Assembly: GCF_008107695.1 (NCBI RefSeq)
Contig: NZ_VIRG01000066.1
Location: 682,001 to 746,000, forward strand
DNA: 64,000 nucleotides
Reading direction: 5' to 3'
DNA from: Stappia sp. BW2
Lineage (GTDB): Bacteria > Pseudomonadota > Alphaproteobacteria > Rhizobiales > Stappiaceae
The translations under genes and the position numbers were made by a program. Under the pieces are notes generated by a model. The model saw only the letters and a list, made by a program, of their open reading frames with translations. It was not told the origin of the DNA and ran no database searches. The first letter of the stretch is position 1. Each line of letters begins with the position of its first letter. Positions 46,039 to 54,669 of this stretch are shown here, piece by piece.

Positions 46039-46695
46039 GTGAGCACCGAAACCATGCCGTCCTACGACTACGAAAAGGACCCGACGGCGATCTATCGCCA
46101 GTCCTTTTCCATCGTACGGTCGGAAGCAGAGCTGTCTCATCTTCCCGACGGGCTGAAACCGGTGGCGGTGCGGCTGATCCACGCCTGCGGCATGACGGAC
46201 CTGCCGCAGGATCTGGCCTGGTCGGAAGATTTTCTGTCGGCTGCGCAAGACGCCTTCGCGCGGTCCGTGCCTGTGTTCTGCGATGTGGAAATGGTGGTGC
46301 ATGGTCTCATTCGCTCCCGTCTTCCCGCTGGCTGTGACGTGGTTTGCACCTTGAACGACCCCACGGTTCCGGCACTTGCCAACAACCTAGGCACGACGCG
46401 TTCTGCCGCTGCGGTGGAGCTGTGGCGGGACAGGCTGGAAGGCGCCGTTGTTGCCGTTGGCAATGCGCCGACAGCCCTCTTCCACCTGCTTGAAATGATT
46501 GCCGCCGGCGGGCCAAAACCGGCGCTGGTTCTGGGCTTTCCCGTCGGCTTCGTAGGTGCGGCCGAATCCAAAGAAGCCCTGATCTCCAATCCCTTCAAGC
46601 TGCCTTTCCTGGCCGTGCGGGGCCGCAGGGGCGGATCGGCCATGGCTGCGGCCGCGGTCAACGCGCTTGCCGCCGGTCTGCCGGAGGAAGCGTAA
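46039..46695 (+). CDS. cobH: Precorrin-8X methylmutase CobH/CbiC
   Basis: 218 residues from GTG 46039 (GAGG 6 bases before); the second start is the Met in MPSYDYEKDP. Conserved motifs: ERDP-like YEKDPTAIYRQSFSIVR, VRLIHACGMTDLP (catalytic His), VPVFCDVEMVVHGL and AVVAVGNAPTALFHLLEMI, then VLGFPVGFVGAAESKEAL. It moves the methyl from C11 to C12, making hydrogenobyrinate or the cobalt form. It follows cbiX by 7 bases and is coupled to the small gene downstream. Confidence 0.95.
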   Translation: MSTETMPSYDYEKDPTAIYRQSFSIVRSEAELSHLPDGLKPVAVRLIHACGMTDLPQDLAWSEDFLSAAQDAFARSVPVFCDVEMVVHGLIRSRLPAGCDVVCTLNDPTVPALANNLGTTRSAAAVELWRDRLEGAVVAVGNAPTALFHLLEMIAAGGPKPALVLGFPVGFVGAAESKEALISNPFKLPFLAVRGRRGGSAMAAAAVNALAAGLPEEA

Positions 46696-46696
46696 G

Positions 46697-46951
46697 ATGG
46701 CGGCGGATGTCCCGAAAGACGATCAGAAGTCACCCGGATTGAAATCCGTGGGTGGCAAAAAGCCTCTGCGCTCGCGCGGGTTCCTGTCCCAGCCGAGTGG
46801 CTCAGCGAAGGCACCAGCTGAAGGCAGTGGCGATCAGCCGGTCCATCATCGCTCGCGCGGCGCCCGGCAAGTGTCGCAAAGCAGTGACGGCAAACCGCAA
46901 GATCTTTCGGTAAAACCGGTGATCAAACCGTATCGTCTGGAGGACAAATGA
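46697..46951 (+). CDS. Small hypothetical protein between cobH and cobL
   Basis: 84 residues, MAADVPKDDQKSPGLKSVGG start, Ser, Lys and Gly rich, with a basic middle (KKPLRSRGFLSQPSGSAK, HHRSRGARQVSQ) and no membrane segment. No family is recognised. It starts one base after the cobH stop (TAAGATG) and its stop overlaps cobL by 4 bases, so it seems a real, coupled gene. It is probably unstructured and may help couple the enzymes, but there is no direct evidence. Confidence 0.55.
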   Translation: MAADVPKDDQKSPGLKSVGGKKPLRSRGFLSQPSGSAKAPAEGSGDQPVHHRSRGARQVSQSSDGKPQDLSVKPVIKPYRLEDK

Positions 46952-48162
46952 CCTCCGGCACCGACAACCACCCCTGGCTGACGCTGGTCGGCCTCGGCGA
47001 AGATGGTGTCCTGGCCCCCGGCGGCAAAGAAGCGCTGGCAGGCGCTGATATCGTTTATGGCGGCGCCCGCCATCTGGAACTGACGGGTGGGATCACCGCC
47101 GAGAAGCGAACCTGGCCGAGCCCCTTTGCAAGCGTCTTCAATGATCTGGCTGAACTCAGGAATACGCGTGTCGCCGTGTTGGCGACAGGCGATCCCATGT
47201 GGTTCGGCATTGGCTCGTCCTTGCTCAAACATTTTGATGCACGCGAGCTGATCGTGCTGCCGTCACCGTCGGCCTTTCAGCTGGCAGCGGCGCGCATGGG
47301 GTGGGCGCTGCAGGACACCGACTGCCTGTCGGTTCACGGCCGCCCTGTCGATCTGCTGAGGGCCTCACTTTATCCGGGAGCGCGGATGCTGTGCCTTACC
47401 AGCAATGCGGATTCGCCCCGTCAGGTGGCGGATCTTCTGGCTGACGAAGGGTATGGACGCAGCCGGATGACTGTTCTGGAGCATCTGGGCGGCACCAGGG
47501 AGCGGCGCGCCGAAGGCACCGCTGAAAACTGGTCTGCCGAGGTTGCCGATTTTCACACGCTGGCGCTGGAAGTCATTGCCGACCCGGGGCTGCGGTTTCG
47601 CGCCCGGACACCAGGCCTGGCGGATGACGCCTTTCGTCATGACGGCAAGATGACCAAGCAGGACATCCGCGCCATCACGCTGGCGGAATTGAAACCGCAT
47701 CCCGGCGCTCTTCTTTGGGACATTGGTGCGGGCTGTGGTTCCATTGCGATCGAATGGTTGCGCGCAGCGGACCGAACCCGGGCCATCGGCCTGGAACCCC
47801 ATCTTGAGCGGCGGCAGATGGCGGCTGAAAATGCCATGGCCCTTGGCGTTCCGCAGCTGAAACTGCTGGATGCCAGCGCTCCGGAAGGCCTTGAACATCT
47901 GCCGCAGCCGGATGCTATCTTCATCGGCGGTGGCTTGACGTCGCCCGGCGTGGTCGAGGCTTGCCTTGCCGCACTCGGCCGAGGCGGACGGCTGGTCGCC
48001 AATGCGGTGACCCTGGAGAGCGAAGCCATACTTCTTTCCGCCTATCAGTCTCATGGAGGCACCTTGAAGAAAGTTTCCGTTCATCGGGCAAGCGCCATTG
48101 GCGGCTTGACCGGTTGGCGCCCATTGATGCCCGTGACACAGTGGAGCCTGACCAAATCATGA
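46948..48162 (+). CDS. cobL: Precorrin-6Y C5,15-methyltransferase (decarboxylating) CobL
   Basis: 404 residues: an N-terminal CbiE methyltransferase (LTLVGLGEDG, VYGGARHLEL, LATGDPMWFGIG, LPSPSAFQLAAARMGW) fused to a C-terminal CbiT (HDGKMTKQDIRAITLAEL, LLWDIGAGCGSIAIEWLR, FIGGGLTSPGVVEACLAAL). CobL methylates C5 and C15 and removes the C12 acetate carboxyl. In both routes the fused form is common. It starts with ATG in the overlap of the small gene and shares ATGA with cobI. Confidence 0.95.
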   Translation: MTSGTDNHPWLTLVGLGEDGVLAPGGKEALAGADIVYGGARHLELTGGITAEKRTWPSPFASVFNDLAELRNTRVAVLATGDPMWFGIGSSLLKHFDARELIVLPSPSAFQLAAARMGWALQDTDCLSVHGRPVDLLRASLYPGARMLCLTSNADSPRQVADLLADEGYGRSRMTVLEHLGGTRERRAEGTAENWSAEVADFHTLALEVIADPGLRFRARTPGLADDAFRHDGKMTKQDIRAITLAELKPHPGALLWDIGAGCGSIAIEWLRAADRTRAIGLEPHLERRQMAAENAMALGVPQLKLLDASAPEGLEHLPQPDAIFIGGGLTSPGVVEACLAALGRGGRLVANAVTLESEAILLSAYQSHGGTLKKVSVHRASAIGGLTGWRPLMPVTQWSLTKS

Positions 48163-48884
48163 GCGGCACTCTCTATGGCATCGGTCTTGGCCCGGGCGAC
48201 CCGGAGTTGATGACCCTCAAGGCTCACCGGTTAATCGCCAGTGCCCAGGTGATTGCCTACCCAGCGCCGGATTCCGGCGAAAGCTTTGCCCGATCGATTG
48301 CTGCTGGTGCGATCCCCGACGGTGTGCGGGAGATCCCGATTGTCGTGCCAATGCGGGTTGACCGGTTTCCGGCTCAGGAGATCTACGACAAGGCTGCCGA
48401 CGAAATCGCCGCCGTTCTGGCAAGTGGTGAGGATGTCGTAACCCTGTGCGAGGGAGATCCCTTCTTTTATGGCTCCTTCATGTATCTGTTCGAGCGGCTT
48501 TCCGATCGCTTTACCATCGAGATCGTGCCTGGGGTTACCTCGCTGACCGCCTGTGCGGCTCAGCTCAGGCGGCCGCTCACGGCACGCAACGATGTGCTCA
48601 CCGTTATTCCCGGTCCGCTTCCGGATGCGGAAATCCGCACCAAGATCGAAGAAGCCCAGGCAGTTGCCATCATGAAGGTTGGTCGGCACCTGACGCGGCT
48701 GAAGGCCCTTCTTTCGGACATGGGCCTGCTGGAAAAGGCCGGTTACGTGGAACGTGCCAGCCTGCCGGAACAGAAAGTGCATCGGCTGATCGATCTTGAG
48801 ACCGATGCTGCCCCCTATTTTTCCATGATCCTCATCTACAAGGGAGACGAAGCGTGGACGCTTCCCCCATCCTACTCGTCCTGA
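48159..48884 (+). CDS. cobI: Precorrin-2 C20-methyltransferase CobI/CbiL
   Basis: 241 residues, MSGTLYGIGLGPGDPELMTL start (tetrapyrrole methylase GxGPGD loop). CEGDPFFYGSFMYLF and VPGVTSLTACAAQLRRPL are typical of C20 enzymes, as is the C-terminal VERASLPEQKVHRL. It puts the C20 methyl on precorrin-2 (or cobalt-precorrin-2). Overlaps cobL by 4 and the next gene by 31 bases. Confidence 0.94.
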   Translation: MSGTLYGIGLGPGDPELMTLKAHRLIASAQVIAYPAPDSGESFARSIAAGAIPDGVREIPIVVPMRVDRFPAQEIYDKAADEIAAVLASGEDVVTLCEGDPFFYGSFMYLFERLSDRFTIEIVPGVTSLTACAAQLRRPLTARNDVLTVIPGPLPDAEIRTKIEEAQAVAIMKVGRHLTRLKALLSDMGLLEKAGYVERASLPEQKVHRLIDLETDAAPYFSMILIYKGDEAWTLPPSYSS

Positions 48885-50776
48885 ACCAGGCCGGTCTTGC
48901 CGCTGCTGAAGTCATCGCCAGACGGTTTTCAACCGCTCGCATCCACGGGCTTGCCGGGCGTGTGCCGACGGCGGACACACAGTTCAACGAAACCATCGAC
49001 CATATTCGCCTGCTGTTTCAGGCCGGGCATCCGATTGTCGGCTTCTGTGCCAGCGGCATTCTGATCCGGGCGCTTGCGCCGATCCTGTCCGACAAGACAA
49101 GCGAACCGCCGGTGCTCTCTGTGTCAGAAGACGGCAAGAGTGTTGTGCCGCTGCTCGGCGGTCATCGCGGCGCCAACGAACTGGCCAAACTGCTGGCGAC
49201 AGCGCTTGGCGGAACTGCTGCCATCACGACGGCAGGCGACACCAAACTTGGCGTGGCGCTGGATGTACCGCCCCGCGGCTGGCGCCTTGCCAACCCGGAA
49301 GATGCCAAGCCGGTGATGGCCGAATTGCTCTCCGGTGCGCCGGTGCGTCTTGAAGGCCGCGCCGAATGGCTGAGAGAGGCAAAGCTGCCGCAGGCCGACG
49401 ATGCCGCAATCACGCTGTCGGCAACCGAACACCCTGAAGAGGGAGGTCCGACACGGCTGGTGTATCATCCGCAGCGCTATGCGGTCGGTGTCGGCTGTGC
49501 GCGCGGTTGCTATTCTGCCGAGCTGATCGAACTGGTGGAGACCGAACTCGCGGCAGCCAACATTGCCAAGGGCGCGGTTGCCTGCATCGCGACCATCGAC
49601 CTCAAAGCCGATGAAGCCGCAGTCAACGCACTGGCTGAGCATCTGGATGTGCCATTGCGCGTCTTTTCCTCCGAAGACCTTCAGCGCGAGACACCCCGGC
49701 TGAAAAACCCGTCTCCTATCGTCTACAAGGAAGTCGGCTGTTACGGCGTTTCGGAAGGGGCAGCCCTTGCCGCGTCCGGCGCGTTCGGAACGTTGAAGGT
49801 CGAAAAGCAGAAAACCGAAAACGCGACCTGCGCCATTGCACGGTCACCGAAGTGGATCAACACCGACGCGGTTGGCCGCTCTCGCGGGCACCTGTCGGTT
49901 ATCGGCATCGGCCCGGGCAAGGACGACTGGCGCACACCGGAGGCCACCAAACTTCTTGCCGAGGCCACTGACGTTGTCGGCTATTCGCTTTATCTCGACA
50001 TTGTGGACCAGCACATCACCGGCAAGACCCACCACAATTTCCCGCTTGGCGCGGAAGAGGACCGGGTGCGCTTTGCCCTGGAAGAAGCCGGCAAGGGCAA
50101 GAACGTCGCTCTGATTTCCTCCGGCGATGCCGGCATCTACGCCATGGGCTCGCTGGTCTATGAGCTGTTGCACCGGAACGAGGAATATGGCGGCGTGTCC
50201 GCTGCCGCCAAGCGCGTCAGCGTTACCAACGCGCCGGGCATATCGGCCCTTCAGGCCTGCTCGGCCCGTATTGGCGCGCCGCTTGGCCATGACTTCTGCG
50301 CAATCTCGCTGTCCGACCTCCTCACCCCGTGGGAGGTGATCGAAAAGCGCCTGAAGGCAGCCGCCGAGGGTGATTTCGTGATTGCCTTCTATAACCCGGT
50401 TTCCAAGCGCCGCCGCACACAGCTTGCGGCCGCAAAGGAAATCCTGCTGGAACACCGCTCGGCAGCGACACCGGTTATTCTCGGCGTCAATCTCGGCCGT
50501 CCAGAAGAAACCATCCGTGTCACCAGCCTGCATGCGCTCAGCGTCGACGATGTCGATATGCTGACCACCGTCCTGGTCGGGTCAACCAACACACGCACGG
50601 TCATGCGCGGCGACGGCAAGCCGTTTGTCTATACGCCGCGCGGCTATGCCAAACGGATCGACGCGCTGAAACCGGCTGAAGCGGCCGAGACTGCGCCCCC
50701 GCCACCGGCTACGCCCCGGGTGGAAGACGTAACGCGCGACATTTCCGACATTCTCGAAACGGATGACAAATCATGA
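48854..50776 (+). CDS. cobJ: CbiG-CobJ fusion (cobalamin ring contraction)
   Basis: 640 residues from GTG 48854. The N-terminal 330 or so residues are CbiG: an N-part (ILIRALAPILSDK, VPLLGGHRGANELAKLLA), and the C-part (VGVGCARGCYSAELIELVE, KEVGCYGVSEGAALAASG). The C-terminal part is CobJ/CbiH (LSVIGIGPGKDDWRTPEATKLL, ISSGDAGIYAMGSLVYELL, NAPGISALQACSARIGAPLGHDFCAISLSDLLTPWE-type motifs, FVIAFYNPVSKRR). CobJ adds the C17 methyl and CbiG opens the lactone during ring contraction in the cobalt-early route. The last 40 residues are Ala/Pro-rich, unlike usual. It overlaps cobM in ATGA. Confidence 0.93.
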   Translation: MDASPILLVLNQAGLAAAEVIARRFSTARIHGLAGRVPTADTQFNETIDHIRLLFQAGHPIVGFCASGILIRALAPILSDKTSEPPVLSVSEDGKSVVPLLGGHRGANELAKLLATALGGTAAITTAGDTKLGVALDVPPRGWRLANPEDAKPVMAELLSGAPVRLEGRAEWLREAKLPQADDAAITLSATEHPEEGGPTRLVYHPQRYAVGVGCARGCYSAELIELVETELAAANIAKGAVACIATIDLKADEAAVNALAEHLDVPLRVFSSEDLQRETPRLKNPSPIVYKEVGCYGVSEGAALAASGAFGTLKVEKQKTENATCAIARSPKWINTDAVGRSRGHLSVIGIGPGKDDWRTPEATKLLAEATDVVGYSLYLDIVDQHITGKTHHNFPLGAEEDRVRFALEEAGKGKNVALISSGDAGIYAMGSLVYELLHRNEEYGGVSAAAKRVSVTNAPGISALQACSARIGAPLGHDFCAISLSDLLTPWEVIEKRLKAAAEGDFVIAFYNPVSKRRRTQLAAAKEILLEHRSAATPVILGVNLGRPEETIRVTSLHALSVDDVDMLTTVLVGSTNTRTVMRGDGKPFVYTPRGYAKRIDALKPAEAAETAPPPPATPRVEDVTRDISDILETDDKS

Positions 50777-51546
50777 CCGTTCATTTCATTGGCGCCGGAC
50801 CGGGCGATCCGGATCTCATCACCGTGCGCGGCCTGAAGCTGATCCAGTCCTGTCCGGTCTGCCTTTATGCAGGTTCGCTGGTGCCGGAACAGATCGTCGC
50901 CGCAGCCCCCGAAGACGCTCGGGTTCTCGACACAGCCCCGATGACGCTTGACGACATCATCGACGAGATCAAAGCCGCTCATGAAAAGGGCCAGGACGTC
51001 GCCCGGGTTCATTCCGGCGACCCCTCCATTTATGGCGCAACCGCGGAACAGATGCGCCGGCTGGACGCGCTCGGGATTGATTATGACGTCACGCCCGGCG
51101 TGCCGGCCTTTGCAGCGGCGGCCGCCGCACTCAAGACCGAACTGACAATCCCGGAAGTTGCCCAGACCATCATCGTCACTCGCACGGCGATGAAATCCTC
51201 GGCCATGCCGAACAACGAGGACCTGGACACGCTCGGCAAAAGCGGCGCAACCCTGGCGATCCACCTGTCGATCCGGAATCTGCGGGAAGTCGAGCGCCAG
51301 CTGACCCCGCATTACGGCGCCGATTGCCCGGTGATTGTCGCCTATCGTGTCGGCTGGCCGGATGAGGCCTTCATCCACGGCACGCTGTCGACGATTGCTG
51401 CGGAAGTGCGCGCCGCCAAGATCACCCGCACGGCGCTGGTCTTCGTCGGCCATGCCCTGAAACCTGCTGCGGATTTCCGCGACAGCGCCCTTTACGATGC
51501 CGACCACGTGCATGTTTTGCGCCCGAAAAAGAAGGCAAAGGCCTGA
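50773..51546 (+). CDS. cobM: Precorrin-4 C11-methyltransferase CobM/CbiF
   Basis: 257 residues: MTVHFIGAGPGDPDLITVRG, VCLYAGSLVPEQIV, ARVHSGDPSIYGATAEQMRRL, TPGVPAFAAAAAALKTELT and VIVAYRVGWPDE are the CobM/CbiF set. It adds the C11 methyl to (cobalt-)precorrin-4. It is the last gene of the run from 44638 (each gene overlapping or a few bases apart). A GACCG/CGGTC hairpin lies in the gap downstream (51651-51666). Confidence 0.95.
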   Translation: MTVHFIGAGPGDPDLITVRGLKLIQSCPVCLYAGSLVPEQIVAAAPEDARVLDTAPMTLDDIIDEIKAAHEKGQDVARVHSGDPSIYGATAEQMRRLDALGIDYDVTPGVPAFAAAAAALKTELTIPEVAQTIIVTRTAMKSSAMPNNEDLDTLGKSGATLAIHLSIRNLREVERQLTPHYGADCPVIVAYRVGWPDEAFIHGTLSTIAAEVRAAKITRTALVFVGHALKPAADFRDSALYDADHVHVLRPKKKAKA

Positions 51547-51650
51547 CGAAACGGCGAAAATATAGAGCTTAGCGACCTTCCACGGCCTGTCGCTCTCGGT
51601 AATCGGGAGGTCTCGGAATGCTTTGCAGGTTTCTCGAGCGATGGTTTGCC

Positions 51651-51666
51651 TGACCGTGAGCGGTCA
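51651..51666 (+). terminator. Hairpin between cobM and the methyltransferase gene
   Basis: TGACCG/CGGTCA with a 4-base loop, followed by TTTG. Weak: a 6-bp stem and short T run. It could be the terminator of the cob operon or an operator in front of the methyltransferase gene. Confidence 0.3.
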
Positions 51667-51725
51667 TTTGCATCGCGTTCCTGCCCTCGCCTAGGGTGAG
51701 GACTCAATTCACACAGGAGCGCGCC

Positions 51726-52355
51726 ATGCACGACGAAAATCCACTTCTGAAACAGGCGATTTCTCTGACCGGCGAACCCGACGCCATACGCGACTTTTAT
51801 GCGGATTGGGCAGACACCTACGACGACGATCTGCTTCAGGCCATCGGCTATGTCGGTCCCAGGATTGCAGCCGAAGCCCTGGTTGAGCGCGTGTCGGAAA
51901 CAGCCCTCGTGCTGGACGCCGGCTGCGGCACTGGTCTTGTCGGGAGCGAGCTGAAAAGTCGCAATTCAGCCCTGACGATTGACGGCATCGATCTGACACC
52001 GGCGATGCTGGAGCATTCGCGCAGCCGGCGGATCTACCGCTATCTGTCCCAGGCCGACATGATGGGCCCGCTCTCCAGCATTGATGACAACGTTTATGAC
52101 GGCATCGTCAGCGCAGGCGTCTTCACGAATGGCCATGTGGGTCCGAAAGGGATCGACGAACTGCTGCGCATCGCCAAGCCGGGTGCTCCCATCGTCCTGA
52201 CAGTGCGCGATAGCGCCTGGGAAGCCGACGGCTTCAAGGCCAAGGTCGAGAAGCTGGAAAAGGACGGCAAGACAAGGACGCTGGCGATCATCCACAGTCC
52301 CTATCACACCAAGGAAGACGTCTCTTGCGAGCTGGTCGTGCTTGAAGTGGTTTAG
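51726..52355 (+). CDS. Class I SAM-dependent methyltransferase
   Basis: 209 residues (ATG 51726, AGGAG 8 bases before). VLDAGCGTGLVGSELKSRN is the SAM motif I, TIDGIDLTPAMLEHSRSR motif II, DGIVSAGVFTNGHVGPKGIDELLRIAKPGAPIVLTVRD motif III/IV. It resembles the small WBSCR27-like methylases. Position between cobM and cobB suggests but does not prove a link with B12. Its stop overlaps the end of cobB by 4 bases, convergent. Confidence 0.8.
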   Translation: MHDENPLLKQAISLTGEPDAIRDFYADWADTYDDDLLQAIGYVGPRIAAEALVERVSETALVLDAGCGTGLVGSELKSRNSALTIDGIDLTPAMLEHSRSRRIYRYLSQADMMGPLSSIDDNVYDGIVSAGVFTNGHVGPKGIDELLRIAKPGAPIVLTVRDSAWEADGFKAKVEKLEKDGKTRTLAIIHSPYHTKEDVSCELVVLEVV

Positions 52356-53671
52356 CTGAGAGCGATAACATGGGCAAAGGAACCCATGACCGATCCGGCG
52401 CGCAGTCCCATGTGCTCCAGTTCCGTTCCCTCGGCATCTTCTGCAGAAAACAGCCGTTTCGCCTCGCCTTCCGACACGATCGAGGCGTAGTGGAATTCAT
52501 GGGCGGTTAGCGGCCCTTGCCACGGCAGGCCACCCAGCGGTGTGACTTTCCGGTAGCCGAGATGACGCTTGCGGGTCTGGAACGAGGTTTCCAGCGGTAA
52601 CAGACCCAGCATTTCATGACGGGAACCTTCGGCGTCAACCAAGCCTGTGCCAAGGGTCATGTAACCGCCGCACTCGCCATAGATCAGCGAACCTGTGCTG
52701 GCAGCGTTCAAGATACCCGCTCTGAACGTATCGGCTGCGGCAAGCTTTCCGGCATGAAGCTCCGGGTAGCCGCCGGGCAGAAAAACTGCGTCGGCATCCG
52801 GAGCCGGCGCCTCATCGGCCAACGGCGAGAAAAAGTGGAGCTCCGCCCCCTCTCGTTGCCAGAACTCCAGCATATGCGGATAGGAAAAGGCAAAGGCGAC
52901 GTCCCGGGCAATGGAGATGCGCTGACCAAGCGGCACAGGCAGGTTTTCTGCGGCAGCTTCTGTGGCCGCAACAGGTGCAGCCAAATCGTTCAGGCGGTTC
53001 AGATCGATCTGCCGGGCGTAAAGGGTACCAGCCCTTTCCAGAAAGGCCTCCAGATCCGGATGTTCGCCTGCCTGGACAAGACCCAGGTGGCGTTCCGGCA
53101 GGACAAGGTCCTCCGATCTCGGCAAGGCCCCCAGAACGTCGATCTCAAGTGGGGCCAGAGCTGCGCGCAGCATGGCTTCGTGACGTGGACTGCCGACCCG
53201 ATTGAGGATGACCCCGGCGAGGTGAATATCCGGCCGGAAGCTTTGAAAACCATGAACCAGCGCTGCGACAGACTGGGCCTGTTTGCCGCAATCGACCACA
53301 AGGATCACCGGCAATTGCAGGGTGGCGGCAAGATCGGCCGCCGAGCCCTTGCCGCTGGCAGCACCATCGAACAGGCCCATGGCCCCTTCAACCACCAGAA
53401 CGTCGTGCCCCGCCGCCTGACGGCTTGCGAGCGACCGCAGCGTTGCCCGGTCCATCGCCCAGGCATCCAGGTTGATGCAAGGCGTCCCGCTGGCTGCTTC
53501 ATGGAATTTCGGATCGATATAGTCCGGGCCCGATTTGGCTGAAACCACGGAGCGCTCGGCAGACTTCAGCGCGTGCAGCAGTGCCAGTGTCAGTGTGGTC
53601 TTGCCGGCCCCGGATGACGGGGCCGCGATCAACACGCCTCTGGCATTGACCTCGGCAGTGTCAGCCCGCAT
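52352..53671 (-). CDS. cobB: Cobyrinate a,c-diamide synthase CobB/CbiA
   Basis: 439 residues. N-terminal DTBS-like ATPase (LIAAPSSGAGKTTLTLALL, SGPDYIDPKFHEAASG, VVEGAMGLFDG), C-terminal glutamine amidotransferase with FLPGGYPELHAGKLA, GECGGYMTLGTGL (Cys nucleophile) and HEFHYAS (His). It uses glutamine and ATP to amidate the a and c side chains. It overlaps cobA by 11 bases and is translated from the reverse strand with it, divergent from cbiD. Confidence 0.95.
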   Translation of the reverse strand: MRADTAEVNARGVLIAAPSSGAGKTTLTLALLHALKSAERSVVSAKSGPDYIDPKFHEAASGTPCINLDAWAMDRATLRSLASRQAAGHDVLVVEGAMGLFDGAASGKGSAADLAATLQLPVILVVDCGKQAQSVAALVHGFQSFRPDIHLAGVILNRVGSPRHEAMLRAALAPLEIDVLGALPRSEDLVLPERHLGLVQAGEHPDLEAFLERAGTLYARQIDLNRLNDLAAPVAATEAAAENLPVPLGQRISIARDVAFAFSYPHMLEFWQREGAELHFFSPLADEAPAPDADAVFLPGGYPELHAGKLAAADTFRAGILNAASTGSLIYGECGGYMTLGTGLVDAEGSRHEMLGLLPLETSFQTRKRHLGYRKVTPLGGLPWQGPLTAHEFHYASIVSEGEAKRLFSAEDAEGTELEHMGLRAGSVMGSFAHVIALS

Positions 53672-54539
53672 CGGCAGTACGGTGCGAAACGCGAATACCT
53701 AGCGGATCACTGTCCAGCACCTTGCCGGACAGCGCACCGAGCCAGTCGAGGCCCTTGCGCAACCGGACGACTTCTCCGACACACACAACTGCCGGAGGTT
53801 CGATGCCTGCGGCCCTCGCTTCTTCAGCGCAGCGGCCAAGCGTGGTTTCCAGAACATCCTGGCCCGCAAGAGACGCATTGCACACGATACCCACAGGTTC
53901 ATCCACAGATCGTCCACCGGCAATCAGTTTGCCGGCTATCGCGTCCAGATGCTTCATCGCCATATACATGACGATAACCGGAGAGCCCTTGGCGATCCCG
54001 TCCCAGTTGATCGCATCGGGCGTGAGGCCCGTCTGGTCATGGCCAGTCAGGAAGGTAACCGCCTGATTGCAATCGCGGTGTGTTGCGGGAATGCCCGCAT
54101 AGGCAAGACCGCCGATACCGGCGGTAATGCCCGGGATGATCCGGAACGGCACGCTGGCTTCGACCAGACCGAGTGCTTCCTCGCCGCCCCTGCCGAAGAC
54201 GAAAGGATCGCCCCCCTTCAGGCGCAGCACGCGTTTGCCCTGACGGGCGTAATCGATCAGCTTCAGCGTGATGTCGCGTTGCTTCGGGCTTGGCTTGCCG
54301 CCGCGTTTGCCGGCATAGTCCGTCACCGCACCGGGTTTGACCCAGGCAAGAATGCTCTGATCGACAAGGGCATCAAAGACCACGACATCGGCCTGACGCA
54401 GGCCATTGAGCGCGTGCAGCGTCAAAAGGCCGGGATCGCCCGGCCCCGCACCTGCAAGCCAAACCCAGCCGGGCTCGAACACCGGAAGGCCTCCCGGCAC
54501 GCCCTCTGGCAATCTGTTGTTGTCGTCGTTACCAATCAT
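53661..54539 (-). CDS. cobA: Uroporphyrinogen-III C-methyltransferase CobA (SUMT)
   Basis: 292 residues: VWLAGAGPGDPGLLTLHALN, VVFDALVDQSILAW, GKRGGKPSPKQRDI, VLRLKGGDPFVFGRGGEEAL and GITAGIGGLAYAGIPATHR are the SUMT marks. It makes precorrin-2 from uroporphyrinogen III with two SAM, feeding B12 and possibly siroheme. It lacks the CysG dehydrogenase half. A 130-base divergent promoter region separates it from cbiD. Confidence 0.95.
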   Translation of the reverse strand: MIGNDDNNRLPEGVPGGLPVFEPGWVWLAGAGPGDPGLLTLHALNGLRQADVVVFDALVDQSILAWVKPGAVTDYAGKRGGKPSPKQRDITLKLIDYARQGKRVLRLKGGDPFVFGRGGEEALGLVEASVPFRIIPGITAGIGGLAYAGIPATHRDCNQAVTFLTGHDQTGLTPDAINWDGIAKGSPVIVMYMAMKHLDAIAGKLIAGGRSVDEPVGIVCNASLAGQDVLETTLGRCAEEARAAGIEPPAVVCVGEVVRLRKGLDWLGALSGKVLDSDPLGIRVSHRTADAG

Positions 54540-54669
54540 GGTTCCTGTTTACCCGTGTGGCCCGGCGACGCCAAGCGCTTCGGCGATCAAAAACGATGCG
54601 AAAACGACATTTCATCGCGCACATAAACTAATATGCACAAAGCGGAAATTGATCGTCTATAGAAAGAGC

